Assembly: GCF_008923185.1 (NCBI RefSeq)
Contig: NZ_WBMT01000021.1
Location: 124,001 to 188,000 of the forward strand
From: Actinomadura rudentiformis
Lineage (GTDB): Bacteria; Actinomycetota; Actinomycetes; Streptosporangiales; Streptosporangiaceae
Length of the DNA: 64,000 bases
Direction of reading: 5' to 3'
How positions within the stretch are numbered: the first letter of the stretch is position 1; each line of letters begins with the position of its first letter. The position numbers and the translations under genes are program-made. This document shows, one piece after another, positions 45,243 through 54,515 of the stretch. Below the pieces are notes generated by a model. The model saw nothing but the letters and a program-made list of their open reading frames with translations, was not told where the DNA came from and did not search any database.

Positions 45243-45880
45243 GGCCGGCGCTCTTCGGCGGCTGTCGGATCCTCGCCGCGGTCCAGGGACTTCCAGAGGC
45301 TGTGCTGGTCGACAGGCAACGAGTCGTCGGCGGCCGTCCGTTCACCTGCCGCCCGCTCAGGGGCGCCGGCAGGCCGGCCTGCGGGCCCCTGCCGTTCGTA
45401 CCGCGCCGACATGCCGGGCCAGCGCGCGCCGCGCACCACCGTGATCAGACCGGCGGCGGCGAGCAGCACCGCCCCGGCGACGGAGACCATCCACCACGGG
45501 CCCGTCTCCACCGCGGGATGCGCGGACAGGCCCTGCAGCAGGGCGCGTTCGTCCCCCGCGGCGGTGAGGACGTGGGAGCGCCGGACGGCCGCGACGGAGG
45601 CGTACCCGATCCCGGCACCGAAGATCACCAGCAGCAGGCCGACCCCGGCGCGCACCCGGCCGCGGGTCGCGAAGAGGGCCGCCAGCGCGGCCAGCCCGGC
45701 CCAGCCGAGCGCGCTCGCGGCGCCACCGAGGTCGCGCCCGGTCAACTCCTGGACGAACGGGGTGATCGCGTCCCTGGCGCGGACCGTCGCCCAGGGCCGC
45801 CCCGCGGCCAGCAGCACGAGCCCGGCACCGGCCGCGCACAGCAGCGCGGTCAGCCCGCGCTCACGGCCCGCCGGGGTCAT
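45239..45880 (-). CDS. Trp-associated membrane protein (TIGR02234 type)
   Basis: 213 residues with four hydrophobic segments ([67 protein letters not shown]) and a hydrophilic tail of about 60 residues. It matches the actinobacterial protein usually annotated as trp biosynthesis associated because of its position. GRPWATVRA and [13 protein letters not shown] are typical. ATG start at 45880 overlaps the hisI end by 20 bases. Function unknown. Confidence 0.85.
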   Translation of the reverse strand: MTPAGRERGLTALLCAAGAGLVLLAAGRPWATVRARDAITPFVQELTGRDLGGAASALGWAGLAALAALFATRGRVRAGVGLLLVIFGAGIGYASVAAVRRSHVLTAAGDERALLQGLSAHPAVETGPWWMVSVAGAVLLAAAGLITVVRGARWPGMSARYERQGPAGRPAGAPERAAGERTAADDSLPVDQHSLWKSLDRGEDPTAAEERRP

Positions 45881-46247
45881 TCCGCTCCCCGACCACCGCT
45901 TCGAGCACGTCGGCGTCGAAGCAGGTGCGGTCACCGGTGTGGCAGGCGGCGCCGATCTGGTCGACCTTCACGAGGATGACGTCCTTGTCGCAGTCCAGGG
46001 CGACGGACTTGACCCACTGCTGGTGGCCGGAGCTCTCGCCCTTCACCCAGTACTCCCCGCGGCTGCGGGACCAGTAGGTGGCACGGCCCGTGGTGAGGGT
46101 GCGGTGCAGGGCCTCGTCGTCCATCCAGGCCAGCATGAGCACCTCCCCGGTGTCGTACTGCTGGGCGATGGCGGGGACCAGGCCGTCCTCGGTGCGTTTG
46201 AGGCGGTCTGCGATCTTGGGGTCCAGGTTGGACGGGCGAGCCGACAT
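45861..46247 (-). CDS. hisI: Phosphoribosyl-AMP cyclohydrolase
   Basis: 128-residue zinc and magnesium enzyme for step three of histidine synthesis. Signs: [32 protein letters not shown], and the Zn/Mg sites [15 protein letters not shown] and [11 protein letters not shown]. No HisE domain is fused. ATG 46247; ATG 46256 would add three residues. First gene of the rearranged his-trp operon. Confidence 0.95.
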   Translation of the reverse strand: MSARPSNLDPKIADRLKRTEDGLVPAIAQQYDTGEVLMLAWMDDEALHRTLTTGRATYWSRSRGEYWVKGESSGHQQWVKSVALDCDKDVILVKVDQIGAACHTGDRTCFDADVLEAVVGERNDPGGP

Positions 46248-46386
46248 GGGATCCATTGTGCCGGGTCCCCGTTCTCCCGTCGCACCGCCCCGCCGCTCCC
46301 GGCACGCGGCTCCCCTGGAAACGGCGCTGGAAACGATCCTGGACACGACCCCGGACACCCCCGGGACGCGACCCCGGACACAACAA

Positions 46387-46413
46387 GGCCCGCATCCTGG
46401 TGGGATGCGGGCC
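46387..46413 (-). terminator. Terminator after cspA
   Basis: An 11-bp perfect stem (GGCCCGCATCC and complement) with a 5-base loop 22 bases past the cspA stop, followed on the minus strand by TTGTTGTG. Intrinsic terminator. Confidence 0.7.
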
Positions 46414-46434
46414 CGGCTGTACGGCTATCGGGTG

Positions 46435-46641
46435 TTACAGGGGGACGACCTGGTCGGCCTGCGGACCCCGGTTACCCTGCGTCACCTCGAACTGGACGCG
46501 CTGGTTCTCATCGAGGGTGCGGTACCCGGAGGACTGGATCGCCGAGTAGTGCACGAAAACGTCCGGCCCACCGCCGTCGACGGCGATGAAGCCGAAGCCC
46601 TTTTCGGCGTTGAACCACTTCACGGTGCCCTGCTGGGGCAT
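46435..46641 (-). CDS. Cold-shock domain protein (CspA type)
   Basis: 68-residue RNA/single-strand-DNA chaperone. The RNP1 motif is KGFGFIAV and RNP2 is VFVHYSAI, and the start [13 protein letters not shown] is canonical. The loop [17 protein letters not shown] is intact. AAGGAG precedes the ATG at 46641 by seven bases. The 5' leader is long and structured (see hairpin at 46740-46767). It stands alone between the his-trp operon and a divergent ABC exporter. Confidence 0.95.
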   Translation of the reverse strand: MPQQGTVKWFNAEKGFGFIAVDGGGPDVFVHYSAIQSSGYRTLDENQRVQFEVTQGNRGPQADQVVPL

Positions 46642-47216
46642 GTCTTTCTCCTTGCGGCAAAACGTGGGCCCACACCTCGCGGGCCCAGCGCGGTCGCTGC
46701 GGAACGCTCTCGCCCCCGGCTCGTCCCGGAAAAGCCAAAACGCCCGCTGCCATCAGTCCGCGGGCGTCCATACAAACGATCGAGAACCACGACTGCAACC
46801 GACGAGCCCCACCGTATCACCGGTTCCACGTAAAGCGGAGGAGCTGCAAGCCCCGCGATTCACCTGACGGCGAACGACCGCGTTACCGCACCGATAAAGG
46901 CCGCAACTTGCTTCCGCCTGGGTCTTGACAGCCTCCCGCCGCGCCGACGCCACGGGCCCTGCGGAGCCCGCCGCCCGAGGCGTACGGGCGCCGTCGGCGG
47001 GTGGGCGATGCGCGCTCGCGGCAACTCCTAGAGAGGCACTTGTGTGACAAATTCTTTAGGACATAACAGCCAATTCTTGGCTTGCGGCACACGATTCTCC
47101 GAACCCCCGCCCTCACCACGGACGGTAAGCCCCCTCTTCCCCCGCCGGGAATAAGCGGCGGACGCGGATGGTAGGGATGTGCAGGCCCCGAAACCCCCAC
47201 GATCCGGAGATAAGCC
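46642..47216. other. 575-base region between cspA and the ABC exporter
   Basis: No gene found. It holds the divergent promoters. Notable parts: the hairpin at 46740-46767; a TTGACA at 46925-46930 (plus strand); an AT-richer patch 47038-47095 that includes a small hairpin AGCCAA-TTC-TTGGCT at 47068-47082. I could not assign start sites. Confidence 0.6.
46740..46767 (-). promoter_or_regulatory. Terminator-like hairpin in the cspA leader region
   Basis: An 8-bp GC stem (ACGCCCGC / GCGGGCGT) with 12-base loop, immediately followed in the cspA direction by TTTGGCTTTTCC. It lies about 100 bases before the cspA ATG, so it could attenuate cspA transcription if the promoter is further upstream. Confidence 0.4.
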
Positions 47217-49151
47217 GTGCCAGCAGCCTCGACGCGCGTCAGTCCCCACATCCTGCGTGACGGCATGCGGGTGCTCGGGGTCGCGATCCGGGCGGAACCG
47301 AAGGTCTTCACCGTCTCGGTCCTCGGCAGCGCCCTCTACGCGGCGATGACGGTGGCCACGGCCACCGTCCTCGGCCGGGTGACGGAGGAGGTGGTCCTGC
47401 CGGCCTTCCGGACCGGCGACACGACGGCCGGGGCTCTGGCAGGCGCGGCCGTCGCGATCGTGGGCGTGGCCCTGTTCAAGGCGCTCGGGGTCGCGGCACG
47501 CCGGTTCTACGCCGGTCTGATGCAGTACCGCATGCAGGCGCGTTACCGACGGGCCGTCACCCGCCAGTACCTGCGGCTGCCGCTCGCCTGGCACCACCGC
47601 CACCCGACCGGGCAGCTGCTCTCCAACGCCAACGCCGACGTGGAGGCCGCCTGGGCGCCGCTCGCGCCACTGCCGATGGCCGTCGGCGTGGTCTTCATGC
47701 TCCTGATCGCCGCCGTGTCGATCGTCCTGACCGATCTGACGGTGGCCGTCGTCGGCTTCCTGGTCTTCCCCGCCATCGCCCTGCTGAACGTGGTCTACCA
47801 GCGGCGGCTGGCGCCCGTGGCCACCCGCGCCCAGCAGCTGCGCGCCGAGGTCAGCGAGGTCGCGCACGAGAGCTTCGAGGGCGGGCTGGTGGTCAAGACC
47901 CTCGGCCGGGAGCAGGCCGAGACCGAGCGGTTCGCCGAGCGCGCCGACGCCCTGCGCGACGCCAACGTGGCGGTCGGCCGGGTCCGCGGGCTCTTCGACC
48001 CGATCCTGGAGGCGCTGCCCAACCTGGGCGTGCTCGCCGTCCTGCTGATCGGTTCGGTCCGGCTGGAGGCCGGGGCCATGACGGCGGGCGACCTGGTGAA
48101 CGTGGCGTACCTGTTCACCCTGCTGGCCTGGCCGATCCGGGCGCTCGGCTGGGTGCTGGCCGAGGTGCCGCGGAGCGTCGTCGGCTGGACCCGGGTCCGC
48201 TCGGTGCTCGACGCCACGGGAGATCTCCCGTACGGGCCGCATTCCCTGGACGGCGCCGGGAGGGCGGCCGAGCTGGAGGTCCGCGAGCTGCGCTTCGCCT
48301 ACGAGTCCGACGACGAGTCCGGTGACGAGAGCGACGACGGCTCCAAGCGGCACGTCCTGCATGACGTGTCCTTCGCCGCCCGGCCCGGCCAGACGATCGC
48401 GGTGGTCGGGCCGACGGGCTCTGGCAAATCGACCCTCACCTCGCTCCTGGTGCGACTGGTCGATCCCGCCGACGGGTCGGTCCTGCTGGACGGGATGGAT
48501 GTCCGGGACATACGCCAGGGCGGGGTGGCCGAGACGGCCGCGCTCGTCCCCCAGCAGACGTTCCTCTTCGACGACACCGTGCGCGGCAACGTCGTGCTCA
48601 ATCTGGACGTACCGGACGAACGTGTATGGGAGGCCTTGCGGCTGGCCCAGGCGGACGGATTCGTCGCCGCCCTCGCGGACGGGCTCGACACCAAGGTCGG
48701 TGAGCGCGGCGCCACCCTGTCGGGTGGCCAGCGGCAGCGGCTCGCCCTGGCCAGGGCGCTCGTGCGGCGGCCCAGGCTGCTGATCCTCGACGACGCCACC
48801 TCGAGCGTCGACCCCCAGGTCGAGGCGCGGATCCTGAACGGACTGCGCGAGGCCCAGCAGTCAGAGGACGGGCCCGGAGCCACCGTCGTCGTGGTGGCGT
48901 ACCGCAAGGCCACGATCTCGCTGGCCGACGAGGTCGTCTACATCGAGCACGGCCGCGTCCTCGACCGTGGCTCCCACTCCGAGCTGCTGCGGCGGTCCGA
49001 GGGTTACCGCAACCTCGTCAACGCCTACGAGCGGGCAGAGGAAGAGCACGAGGCCCTTGAGAGCGGCGACGACGAAAGGCAAGACGGCGAAAGAGAAGAC
49101 AGCGACATCAAAGGCAGCGACATCGAAGGCAGCGAGGAGGCCCTCACGTGA
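47217..49151 (+). CDS. Heterodimeric ABC exporter, degenerate-site half
   Basis: 644 residues: six membrane helices (about 20-320) and an ATPase domain (about 345-600). Walker A is GPTGSGKST, signature LSGGQRQR, but Walker B reads LLILDDATSSVD (catalytic Glu to Asp) and the switch region AYRKAT has Tyr instead of His. Between the two domains and at the end there are acidic stretches (DDESGDESDDGS; EEHEALESGDDE). GTG start with GGAG seven bases upstream. It is coupled by GTGA overlap to the second half. Drug or lipid export is possible; the substrate is unknown. Confidence 0.93.
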   Translation: MPAASTRVSPHILRDGMRVLGVAIRAEPKVFTVSVLGSALYAAMTVATATVLGRVTEEVVLPAFRTGDTTAGALAGAAVAIVGVALFKALGVAARRFYAGLMQYRMQARYRRAVTRQYLRLPLAWHHRHPTGQLLSNANADVEAAWAPLAPLPMAVGVVFMLLIAAVSIVLTDLTVAVVGFLVFPAIALLNVVYQRRLAPVATRAQQLRAEVSEVAHESFEGGLVVKTLGREQAETERFAERADALRDANVAVGRVRGLFDPILEALPNLGVLAVLLIGSVRLEAGAMTAGDLVNVAYLFTLLAWPIRALGWVLAEVPRSVVGWTRVRSVLDATGDLPYGPHSLDGAGRAAELEVRELRFAYESDDESGDESDDGSKRHVLHDVSFAARPGQTIAVVGPTGSGKSTLTSLLVRLVDPADGSVLLDGMDVRDIRQGGVAETAALVPQQTFLFDDTVRGNVVLNLDVPDERVWEALRLAQADGFVAALADGLDTKVGERGATLSGGQRQRLALARALVRRPRLLILDDATSSVDPQVEARILNGLREAQQSEDGPGATVVVVAYRKATISLADEVVYIEHGRVLDRGSHSELLRRSEGYRNLVNAYERAEEEHEALESGDDERQDGEREDSDIKGSDIEGSEEALT

Positions 49152-50929
49152 CCGCGCTCAGTGACGTCTCGGTCCAGGAAGGCGCCCTCAGCACGCTGCG
49201 GCGCGGCCTGAGGCTGAGCCCGGAGTTCCGCGCGGGGCTGGCCGGGACCCTGCTGCTCGCGCTGGTCGCGACCGCCGGGCGGGTCGTGGTGCCGATCGCG
49301 GTCCAGCAGACGATCGACAAGGGGCTGGGCGCCACCGGTGGCCCGGATGTCGGCTACATCCGCACCGCCGTGCTGCTGTGCGCGGTCGCGGTGCTGATCA
49401 CGGCGGTCAGCGCGTACGCGATGAACGTCCGGCTCTACAAGACCTCCGAGACCGGCCTGGCCGCCCTGCGCGTCAGGGCGTTCCGCCACGTGCACGACCT
49501 GTCCATGCTGACCCAGAGCGGCGAGCGGCGCGGCGCCTTGGTGTCGCGGGTGACCGGCGACGTGGACCAGATCAGCCAGTTCATGCAGTTCGGCGGACTG
49601 ATGATCATCATTTCGGTGGGGCAGCTGCTGGTCGCCAGCGTGCTGATGGCGGTCTACTCGTGGCCGCTGGCGCTCATGGTGTGGCTCGCCTTCGTGCCGC
49701 TGGCACTCGCACTGCGCTGGTTCCAGCGGCTGATCTCCACCGCGTACACCCGGGTGCGCGAGCGCACCGGCGACCTGCTGGCGGCCGTCAGCGAGTCCGT
49801 GGTCGGCGCGTCGGTGATCCGCGCGTACGGCTCGGAGGAGCGCACCGCGCGGCGGGTCGACGAGACCGTCGACGCCACCCGCACCGCCCAGACCCGCGCG
49901 CAGGGCCTGGTCGCGCTCACGTTCCCCACCAGCGAGCTCACCGCCGCGATCGCGACCGCGGCGGTCGTCGTCGCCGGAGTGCTGCTCGGCGTCGACGGCA
50001 ACCTGACCGCGGGCAAGCTCGTCGCGTTCCTCTTCCTCGTGACGCTGTTCGTCAGCCCGATGCAGACCGCGACCGAGCTCCTGAACGAGGCGCAGAACGC
50101 GATCGCCGGGTGGCGGCGTGTCCTCGGGGTCCTCGACACGGTCCCCGACGTCGCCGATCCCGGCGAGGAGGGCACGGTCCTGCCCCGCGGGCCCATCGAG
50201 GTGACGTTCGAGGACGTCGGGTTCGCCTACCCGGGCGGTCCGCCCGTGCTGCACGGCGTGAACGTCTCCATCCAGCCGCGCAGCCGGGTCGCGATCGTGG
50301 GCGAGACCGGGTCGGGCAAGACCACGTTCGCCAAGCTGCTGACCCGCCTCATGGACCCCACGTCCGGCCAGGTGCGCGTGGACGGCGTGCCGCTCGGCCA
50401 GGTGAGGTTCTCCTCGCTGCGGGAGCGGATCGTGATGGTGCCGCAGGACGGGTTCCTGTTCGACGCCTCGCTCGCCGACAACATCCGGTACGGCAAGCTG
50501 GACGCGTCCGACGAGGATCTGCTGCTGGCGCTGACCGAGCTCGGCCTCGCCGACTGGCTGGAGGGCCTGCCGCGCGGTCTCGCGACCCCGGTCGGCCAGC
50601 GCGGCGAGTCGTTGTCGGCCGGTGAACGCCAGCTGGTCGCGCTGGCACGCGCCTATGTCGCCGATCCCGACCTGCTCGTCCTGGACGAGGCCACGTCGGC
50701 GGTCGACCCGGCCACGGAGGTACGGATCCAGCGGGCCCTGGACGGCGTCACCCGCGGCCGGACGGCGATCTCCATCGCGCACCGGCTGTCGACCGCGGAG
50801 GCCGCCGACGAGGTCATCGTGTTCGACTCCGGCCGCATCGTCCAGCGTGGCCCGCACGCCGAGCTGGTGACCGAGCCCGGCGTCTACGCCGACCTGCACG
50901 CCAGCTGGATCGCCCAGCGCCAGATCTGA
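49148..50929 (+). CDS. Heterodimeric ABC exporter, canonical-site half
   Basis: 593 residues with six membrane helices and an ATPase. Walker A GETGSGKTT, Walker B LVLDEATSAVD and switch AHRLST are intact; the signature is changed to LSAGERQLVALA. With the preceding protein this gives one normal ATP site (its own Walker A/B with the partner's LSGGQ) and one degenerate site. Starts at GTG 49148 overlapping the stop of the first half. Nothing in the sequence shows the substrate. Confidence 0.93.
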   Translation: MTALSDVSVQEGALSTLRRGLRLSPEFRAGLAGTLLLALVATAGRVVVPIAVQQTIDKGLGATGGPDVGYIRTAVLLCAVAVLITAVSAYAMNVRLYKTSETGLAALRVRAFRHVHDLSMLTQSGERRGALVSRVTGDVDQISQFMQFGGLMIIISVGQLLVASVLMAVYSWPLALMVWLAFVPLALALRWFQRLISTAYTRVRERTGDLLAAVSESVVGASVIRAYGSEERTARRVDETVDATRTAQTRAQGLVALTFPTSELTAAIATAAVVVAGVLLGVDGNLTAGKLVAFLFLVTLFVSPMQTATELLNEAQNAIAGWRRVLGVLDTVPDVADPGEEGTVLPRGPIEVTFEDVGFAYPGGPPVLHGVNVSIQPRSRVAIVGETGSGKTTFAKLLTRLMDPTSGQVRVDGVPLGQVRFSSLRERIVMVPQDGFLFDASLADNIRYGKLDASDEDLLLALTELGLADWLEGLPRGLATPVGQRGESLSAGERQLVALARAYVADPDLLVLDEATSAVDPATEVRIQRALDGVTRGRTAISIAHRLSTAEAADEVIVFDSGRIVQRGPHAELVTEPGVYADLHASWIAQRQI

Positions 50930-51030
50930 CGGTCTGGAGTCGGCCGGCCCGTGCTGACCAGCCCGTGCTGACCAGGTCGTTCGGCGTAAAACACTTGCCC
51001 GATATCGACTCTGATGCGCATTCTGGCGTG

Positions 51031-52287
51031 GTGAACAACGAGGTCGTCTTGGAATCAGCGGGCACGCTGCACGGGCAACTGCAGCGGGGTCTCGGCCGGG
51101 CCGCGCGCAGGGCGGCCGACACGTCGGGCGCGGGCGAGTACGTCTTCGACTGCATACGGCGCGATCCACGCTGGGACTTCCAATGCGAGACGAGGAGCCT
51201 CTATTACGCCCGCCTCGTGGTCGATCTCGAACTTCCGGTGCGGCCGATCGCCGACCATCTGTTCGACCCGTCCGATCATTCGGATGAGGACGAGCAACGG
51301 GTGGTGCTGGCGTTGCGCGTCCTCGGGGACCTCGTCCGGCTCAGCCGGCGTGAGGCCGCCGTGCTGCTGCGCGAGTACGCCGAGGAGGGCACGCACTGGT
51401 TCGACGCCCTCGACGAGCTGATCGAGCTGCGTGATCCCGCGCTGACGACCGGGCTGGCCACGCTCGTGGCGGCGCGCTGCGACGACGGCACCCTCGCCGA
51501 CCTGGTCGCCGGGCCGCCGAATCCGGTGATCGAGAGCTGGGCCGCCAGGGAGCCGCGCATCGCGGCCGTGCTCAGCTCGCACCGGGAGGCGGCTCCGGCC
51601 GTGCGCCGCCCCGGCGGCCCGGGTGGCGGCGACCGCTCCGAACGCACCGAATCCGAACTCCTCGACATGGCCCGGCAGCGCGACGACGGCGCGGTCGCGG
51701 CCATTTTCGAGCTCGGGCGCAGACGTGCCCCCGCGTTGCTGGACCTCGCCGAGGAGCTCCTGCCGCAGCGGCCCAGCAGATGGGGCGGCGCGGTGTGCAG
51801 AGCGCTGCGGGAGTACGGGCCGGAGGTCCTCCCCCGGGCCCGAGCGTGGGCCGCCGCCCACAACGGCTGCGAGGACATGGCGCTGCGCATCCTGGCCCGC
51901 CACGGCACCCGCCAGGACATCCCGCTGCTGATGAGCGAGCTCCGCGACGCCCTCTCCCGGCGCGACTGGAGCGACGCCGCCGGCCCCATCGAGGGGCTCG
52001 GCAGGCTCCGCGCCGGCGAGGCCGTGCCCCTGCTCAAGGATTCCTGGACCGAGTCCGCCTACGCCTACCTGAGGCCCCGGGTCCTGACCGCCCTGACCCG
52101 CACCGCCCCGCACACCGCCGAGGCCTACACCGTCGAGGGCCTGTGGGACTGCGAGGAGGGCGTCCGTGAGATCGCCGCGCAGTCGGCCCCGCTCACGCGA
52201 GAGACCCGGATACGTCTCCAGCGCCTGCACCACGACCCCGCCGAAGAGCCCGAGGTCCGTGCGGCCGCCGCCGCCAGACTCATGTGA
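51031..52287 (+). CDS. HEAT-repeat-like protein
   Basis: 418 residues of mostly helical sequence with several pseudo-repeated helix pairs (AVAAIFELGRRRAPALLDLA, GAVCRALREYGPEVLPRARA, DMALRILARHGTRQDIPLLM) of HEAT type. No signal or catalytic site. GTG at 51031 (VNNEVVLES) is chosen; upstream in-frame GTG 51028 and ATG 50965 are possible. It follows the ABC exporter by about 100 bases, same strand. Scaffold role is an inference. Confidence 0.78.
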   Translation: MNNEVVLESAGTLHGQLQRGLGRAARRAADTSGAGEYVFDCIRRDPRWDFQCETRSLYYARLVVDLELPVRPIADHLFDPSDHSDEDEQRVVLALRVLGDLVRLSRREAAVLLREYAEEGTHWFDALDELIELRDPALTTGLATLVAARCDDGTLADLVAGPPNPVIESWAAREPRIAAVLSSHREAAPAVRRPGGPGGGDRSERTESELLDMARQRDDGAVAAIFELGRRRAPALLDLAEELLPQRPSRWGGAVCRALREYGPEVLPRARAWAAAHNGCEDMALRILARHGTRQDIPLLMSELRDALSRRDWSDAAGPIEGLGRLRAGEAVPLLKDSWTESAYAYLRPRVLTALTRTAPHTAEAYTVEGLWDCEEGVREIAAQSAPLTRETRIRLQRLHHDPAEEPEVRAAAAARLM

Positions 52288-52359
52288 AATTCGACTGAAC
52301 CCTCGCCCCGTCCGGCGCGTACCACTCCCCGGAATCGCATCTCCCCGGGAGGACGCACC

Positions 52360-52770
52360 ATGGGTTTGCCGCACCTTCTCAAGGCCGCGCTGGTGGCCGT
52401 GCCCGCCGTGGCCTTGCTGGCCGGCTGCTCCGGCAAGCTGAACAACGGCGCTCACGCAGGCCACGACGGGCCGGAGGCCAAGGAGGCCACCATCGAGCAG
52501 ATCGCCTCGCAGACGGGCTGCACGCTCTCGGGGCGGCGGAACGCCGAGGAACTGCGGCAGGGCGCGTGCCAGACCGGCACCGGGCGCTACACCGTGGTCG
52601 GCTTCACCAGCGAGCAGGGGCAGAAGAGCTGGCTCGAAGAGGCCAAGCCCTGGGGCGGCACCTACCTGGTCGGCAAGCGCTGGGTCATCGTCAGCACCGC
52701 GCCCACCCTGGAGACGCTGCGCCAGCAGCTCGGCGGCGACATCGTCAACGGCCGCAGCCACCACAGCTGA
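52360..52770 (+). CDS. Small lipoprotein
   Basis: 136 residues: signal with lipobox LLAGC (Cys23) and a 110-residue domain with two more Cys (QTGCTLSGRRN, QGACQTGTGRY). Ribosome site GGGAGG seven bases before ATG 52360. The compact sequence with the phrase KSWLEEAKPWGGTYLVGKRW recurs in hypothetical lipoproteins of actinobacteria. Function unknown. Confidence 0.85.
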   Translation: MGLPHLLKAALVAVPAVALLAGCSGKLNNGAHAGHDGPEAKEATIEQIASQTGCTLSGRRNAEELRQGACQTGTGRYTVVGFTSEQGQKSWLEEAKPWGGTYLVGKRWVIVSTAPTLETLRQQLGGDIVNGRSHHS

Positions 52771-52929
52771 TCGCCTCACATCACGGGCGCGGAGAGCCGC
52801 AGCGCGAGGCCGGGGGTCGGATCCTGCGCTGCGGCGAGGCCGTGTCACCGCGGAGTACTACTTCGGTTCGACACGGTTCCTCCCCCCGAATGGCGTGACG
52901 GCGAGAGTGCACCTCATAGACTCAGAGTC

Positions 52930-53262
52930 ATGATCTCCCCTGTGAGGCGCAAGCTCGCCGTGCTCCCCCTCGTCCTGCTGCCGTTCGCGACGGTGGCGGC
53001 GTGCGGTGGGGAGAACACCAAGACCGACTGCAACCTGAACGCCTGCACGATCACCTTCGACCGCGGCGTGGACGCCAGCGCGTCGATCCTCGGCATCAAG
53101 GCCGAGCTGGTCAGCGTCCAGGGCAACAACGTCACGATGAAGGTCGGCGGCCAGCAGATCACCGTGCCGGTGGGCGAGGCCGAGCAGTCCGACGGGTTCG
53201 ACGTCCAGGTCCAGTCCGTCACGAAGGACAACGTGGTCGTCAAGATCTCCAACAGCGGGTGA
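52930..53262 (+). CDS. Small lipoprotein
   Basis: 110 residues: signal MISPVRRKLAVLPLVLLPF, lipobox-like VAAC, then a beta-rich domain with a Cys pair (TDCNLNACTITFD) and repeated VQGNNVTMKVGGQQITV. No family recognised. ATG 52930 without strong ribosome site. Isolated gene. Confidence 0.78.
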   Translation: MISPVRRKLAVLPLVLLPFATVAACGGENTKTDCNLNACTITFDRGVDASASILGIKAELVSVQGNNVTMKVGGQQITVPVGEAEQSDGFDVQVQSVTKDNVVVKISNSG

Positions 53263-53282
53263 CACGGGCATAGTATTCGCCC

Positions 53283-54476
53283 ATGCGTTCGATCAGTAGG
53301 CGTTCGATCAGTGCGGCGGAACGGCGGGCCCGGCTGGCGCTCCGGCACCGGCTGGCCCCGGCGGTCCGGACCGATGACGTCGTCGAGATCGCCCGGTCGC
53401 TCGTGGCGTTGCACGCCACCGACCCGGCCACCGTCTTCCTGTCCGTGGCGGCGCGCAGCAGGGCGGCGACTCCCGCCCTGGTCGAGAAGACCCTCTACGA
53501 CGACCGGACCCTGCTGCGGATGCTCGCCATGCGGCGGACCATGTTCGTCGTCCCGGTCGAGCTGGTCCCCGTCCTGCAGGCCTCCTGCGCCGACGCCCTC
53601 GCGATCAAGCAGCGCCGGACGTACAGCCGGTTCCTGGAGCAGGCCGGGGTGGTCGACGGCGACATCGACGGATGGTGGCGCGATGTCGAGAACGCCACCC
53701 ATGCGGCGCTGCTGGCCCGCGGCGAGGCGACCGGGGCCCAGCTGAGCAAGGACGAGCCGCGGCTGCGCACCCAGGTCGATCCCGCGCCGGGCAAGTCCTA
53801 CTCCAGGCCCACGAGCATCACCACCTGGGTGCTCGTCACCCTCGGCGTCGAGGGGCGCATCGTGCGCGGCCGTCCCAACGGCTCCTGGATCAGCAGCCAG
53901 TACAAATGGTCCCCCATCGAGGCGTGGCTGCCCGGCGGCGTCCCCGCGATGCCCGCCGACGAGGCCCGGGCCGTGCTGCTCCGCGACTGGCTCTGGTCGT
54001 TCGGCCCGGCGCCCGTGTCCGACCTGAAGTGGTGGACGGGCTGGACGCTGGGCGAGGTCAAGAAGGCCCTGACCCTGCTCGACGTCACCGAGGTCGATCT
54101 CGGCGGCACGACCGGGGTGCTGCTCACCGACGATCTCGAGCCGGTGGCGGCGCCCGATCCCTGGGCGTCGCTGCTGCCCGCGCTCGACCCGACGCCGATG
54201 GGCTGGCAGGCACGGTCCTGGTATCTGGGCGATCACGGGCCGGCGCTGTTCGACAAGAACGGCAACATCGGCCCGACCATCTGGTGGGACGGCCGCATCG
54301 TCGGCGGCTGGGCCCAGCGCAAGGACGGCGAGATCGCGATGCGCCTGCTGGAGGACGTGGGCGCCGACGCGGAGGCCGCGATCGAGGCCGAGGCGGCCCG
54401 TTTGCCCGGCTGGTACGGGGACGTCCGGGCGACCCCTCGCTTCCGCACGCCCCTGGAGCGCGAACTGACCACCTGA
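53283..54476 (+). CDS. AlkZ-like winged-helix DNA glycosylase family protein
   Basis: 397 residues of the HTH_42/AlkZ fold: tandem winged helices with the family phrases RTMFVVPVELVPVLQ, YKWSPIEAWLPGG, WWTGWTLGEVKKAL and PTIWWDGRIVGGWAQRKDG. AlkZ and YcaQ are DNA glycosylases that remove cross-linked or alkylated bases with a Gln-x-Gln or Gln-x-Asp motif. At the corresponding place this protein has LVALHATDPATVFLSV, so the first Gln is His and the third residue Thr; the activity is therefore not assured. The start ATG 53283 has no ribosome site and its first codons are a 15-bp duplicated unit. Confidence 0.82.
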   Translation: MRSISRRSISAAERRARLALRHRLAPAVRTDDVVEIARSLVALHATDPATVFLSVAARSRAATPALVEKTLYDDRTLLRMLAMRRTMFVVPVELVPVLQASCADALAIKQRRTYSRFLEQAGVVDGDIDGWWRDVENATHAALLARGEATGAQLSKDEPRLRTQVDPAPGKSYSRPTSITTWVLVTLGVEGRIVRGRPNGSWISSQYKWSPIEAWLPGGVPAMPADEARAVLLRDWLWSFGPAPVSDLKWWTGWTLGEVKKALTLLDVTEVDLGGTTGVLLTDDLEPVAAPDPWASLLPALDPTPMGWQARSWYLGDHGPALFDKNGNIGPTIWWDGRIVGGWAQRKDGEIAMRLLEDVGADAEAAIEAEAARLPGWYGDVRATPRFRTPLERELTT

Positions 54477-54515
54477 GCTTCAATGCGGTCGCCCCGATCC
54501 GGGAAGATAGGAGGC

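Noticed and set aside
46925-46930. TTGACA as the promoter of the ABC exporter.
   Set aside because: No -10 element at the right distance and it is 290 bases from the start codon.
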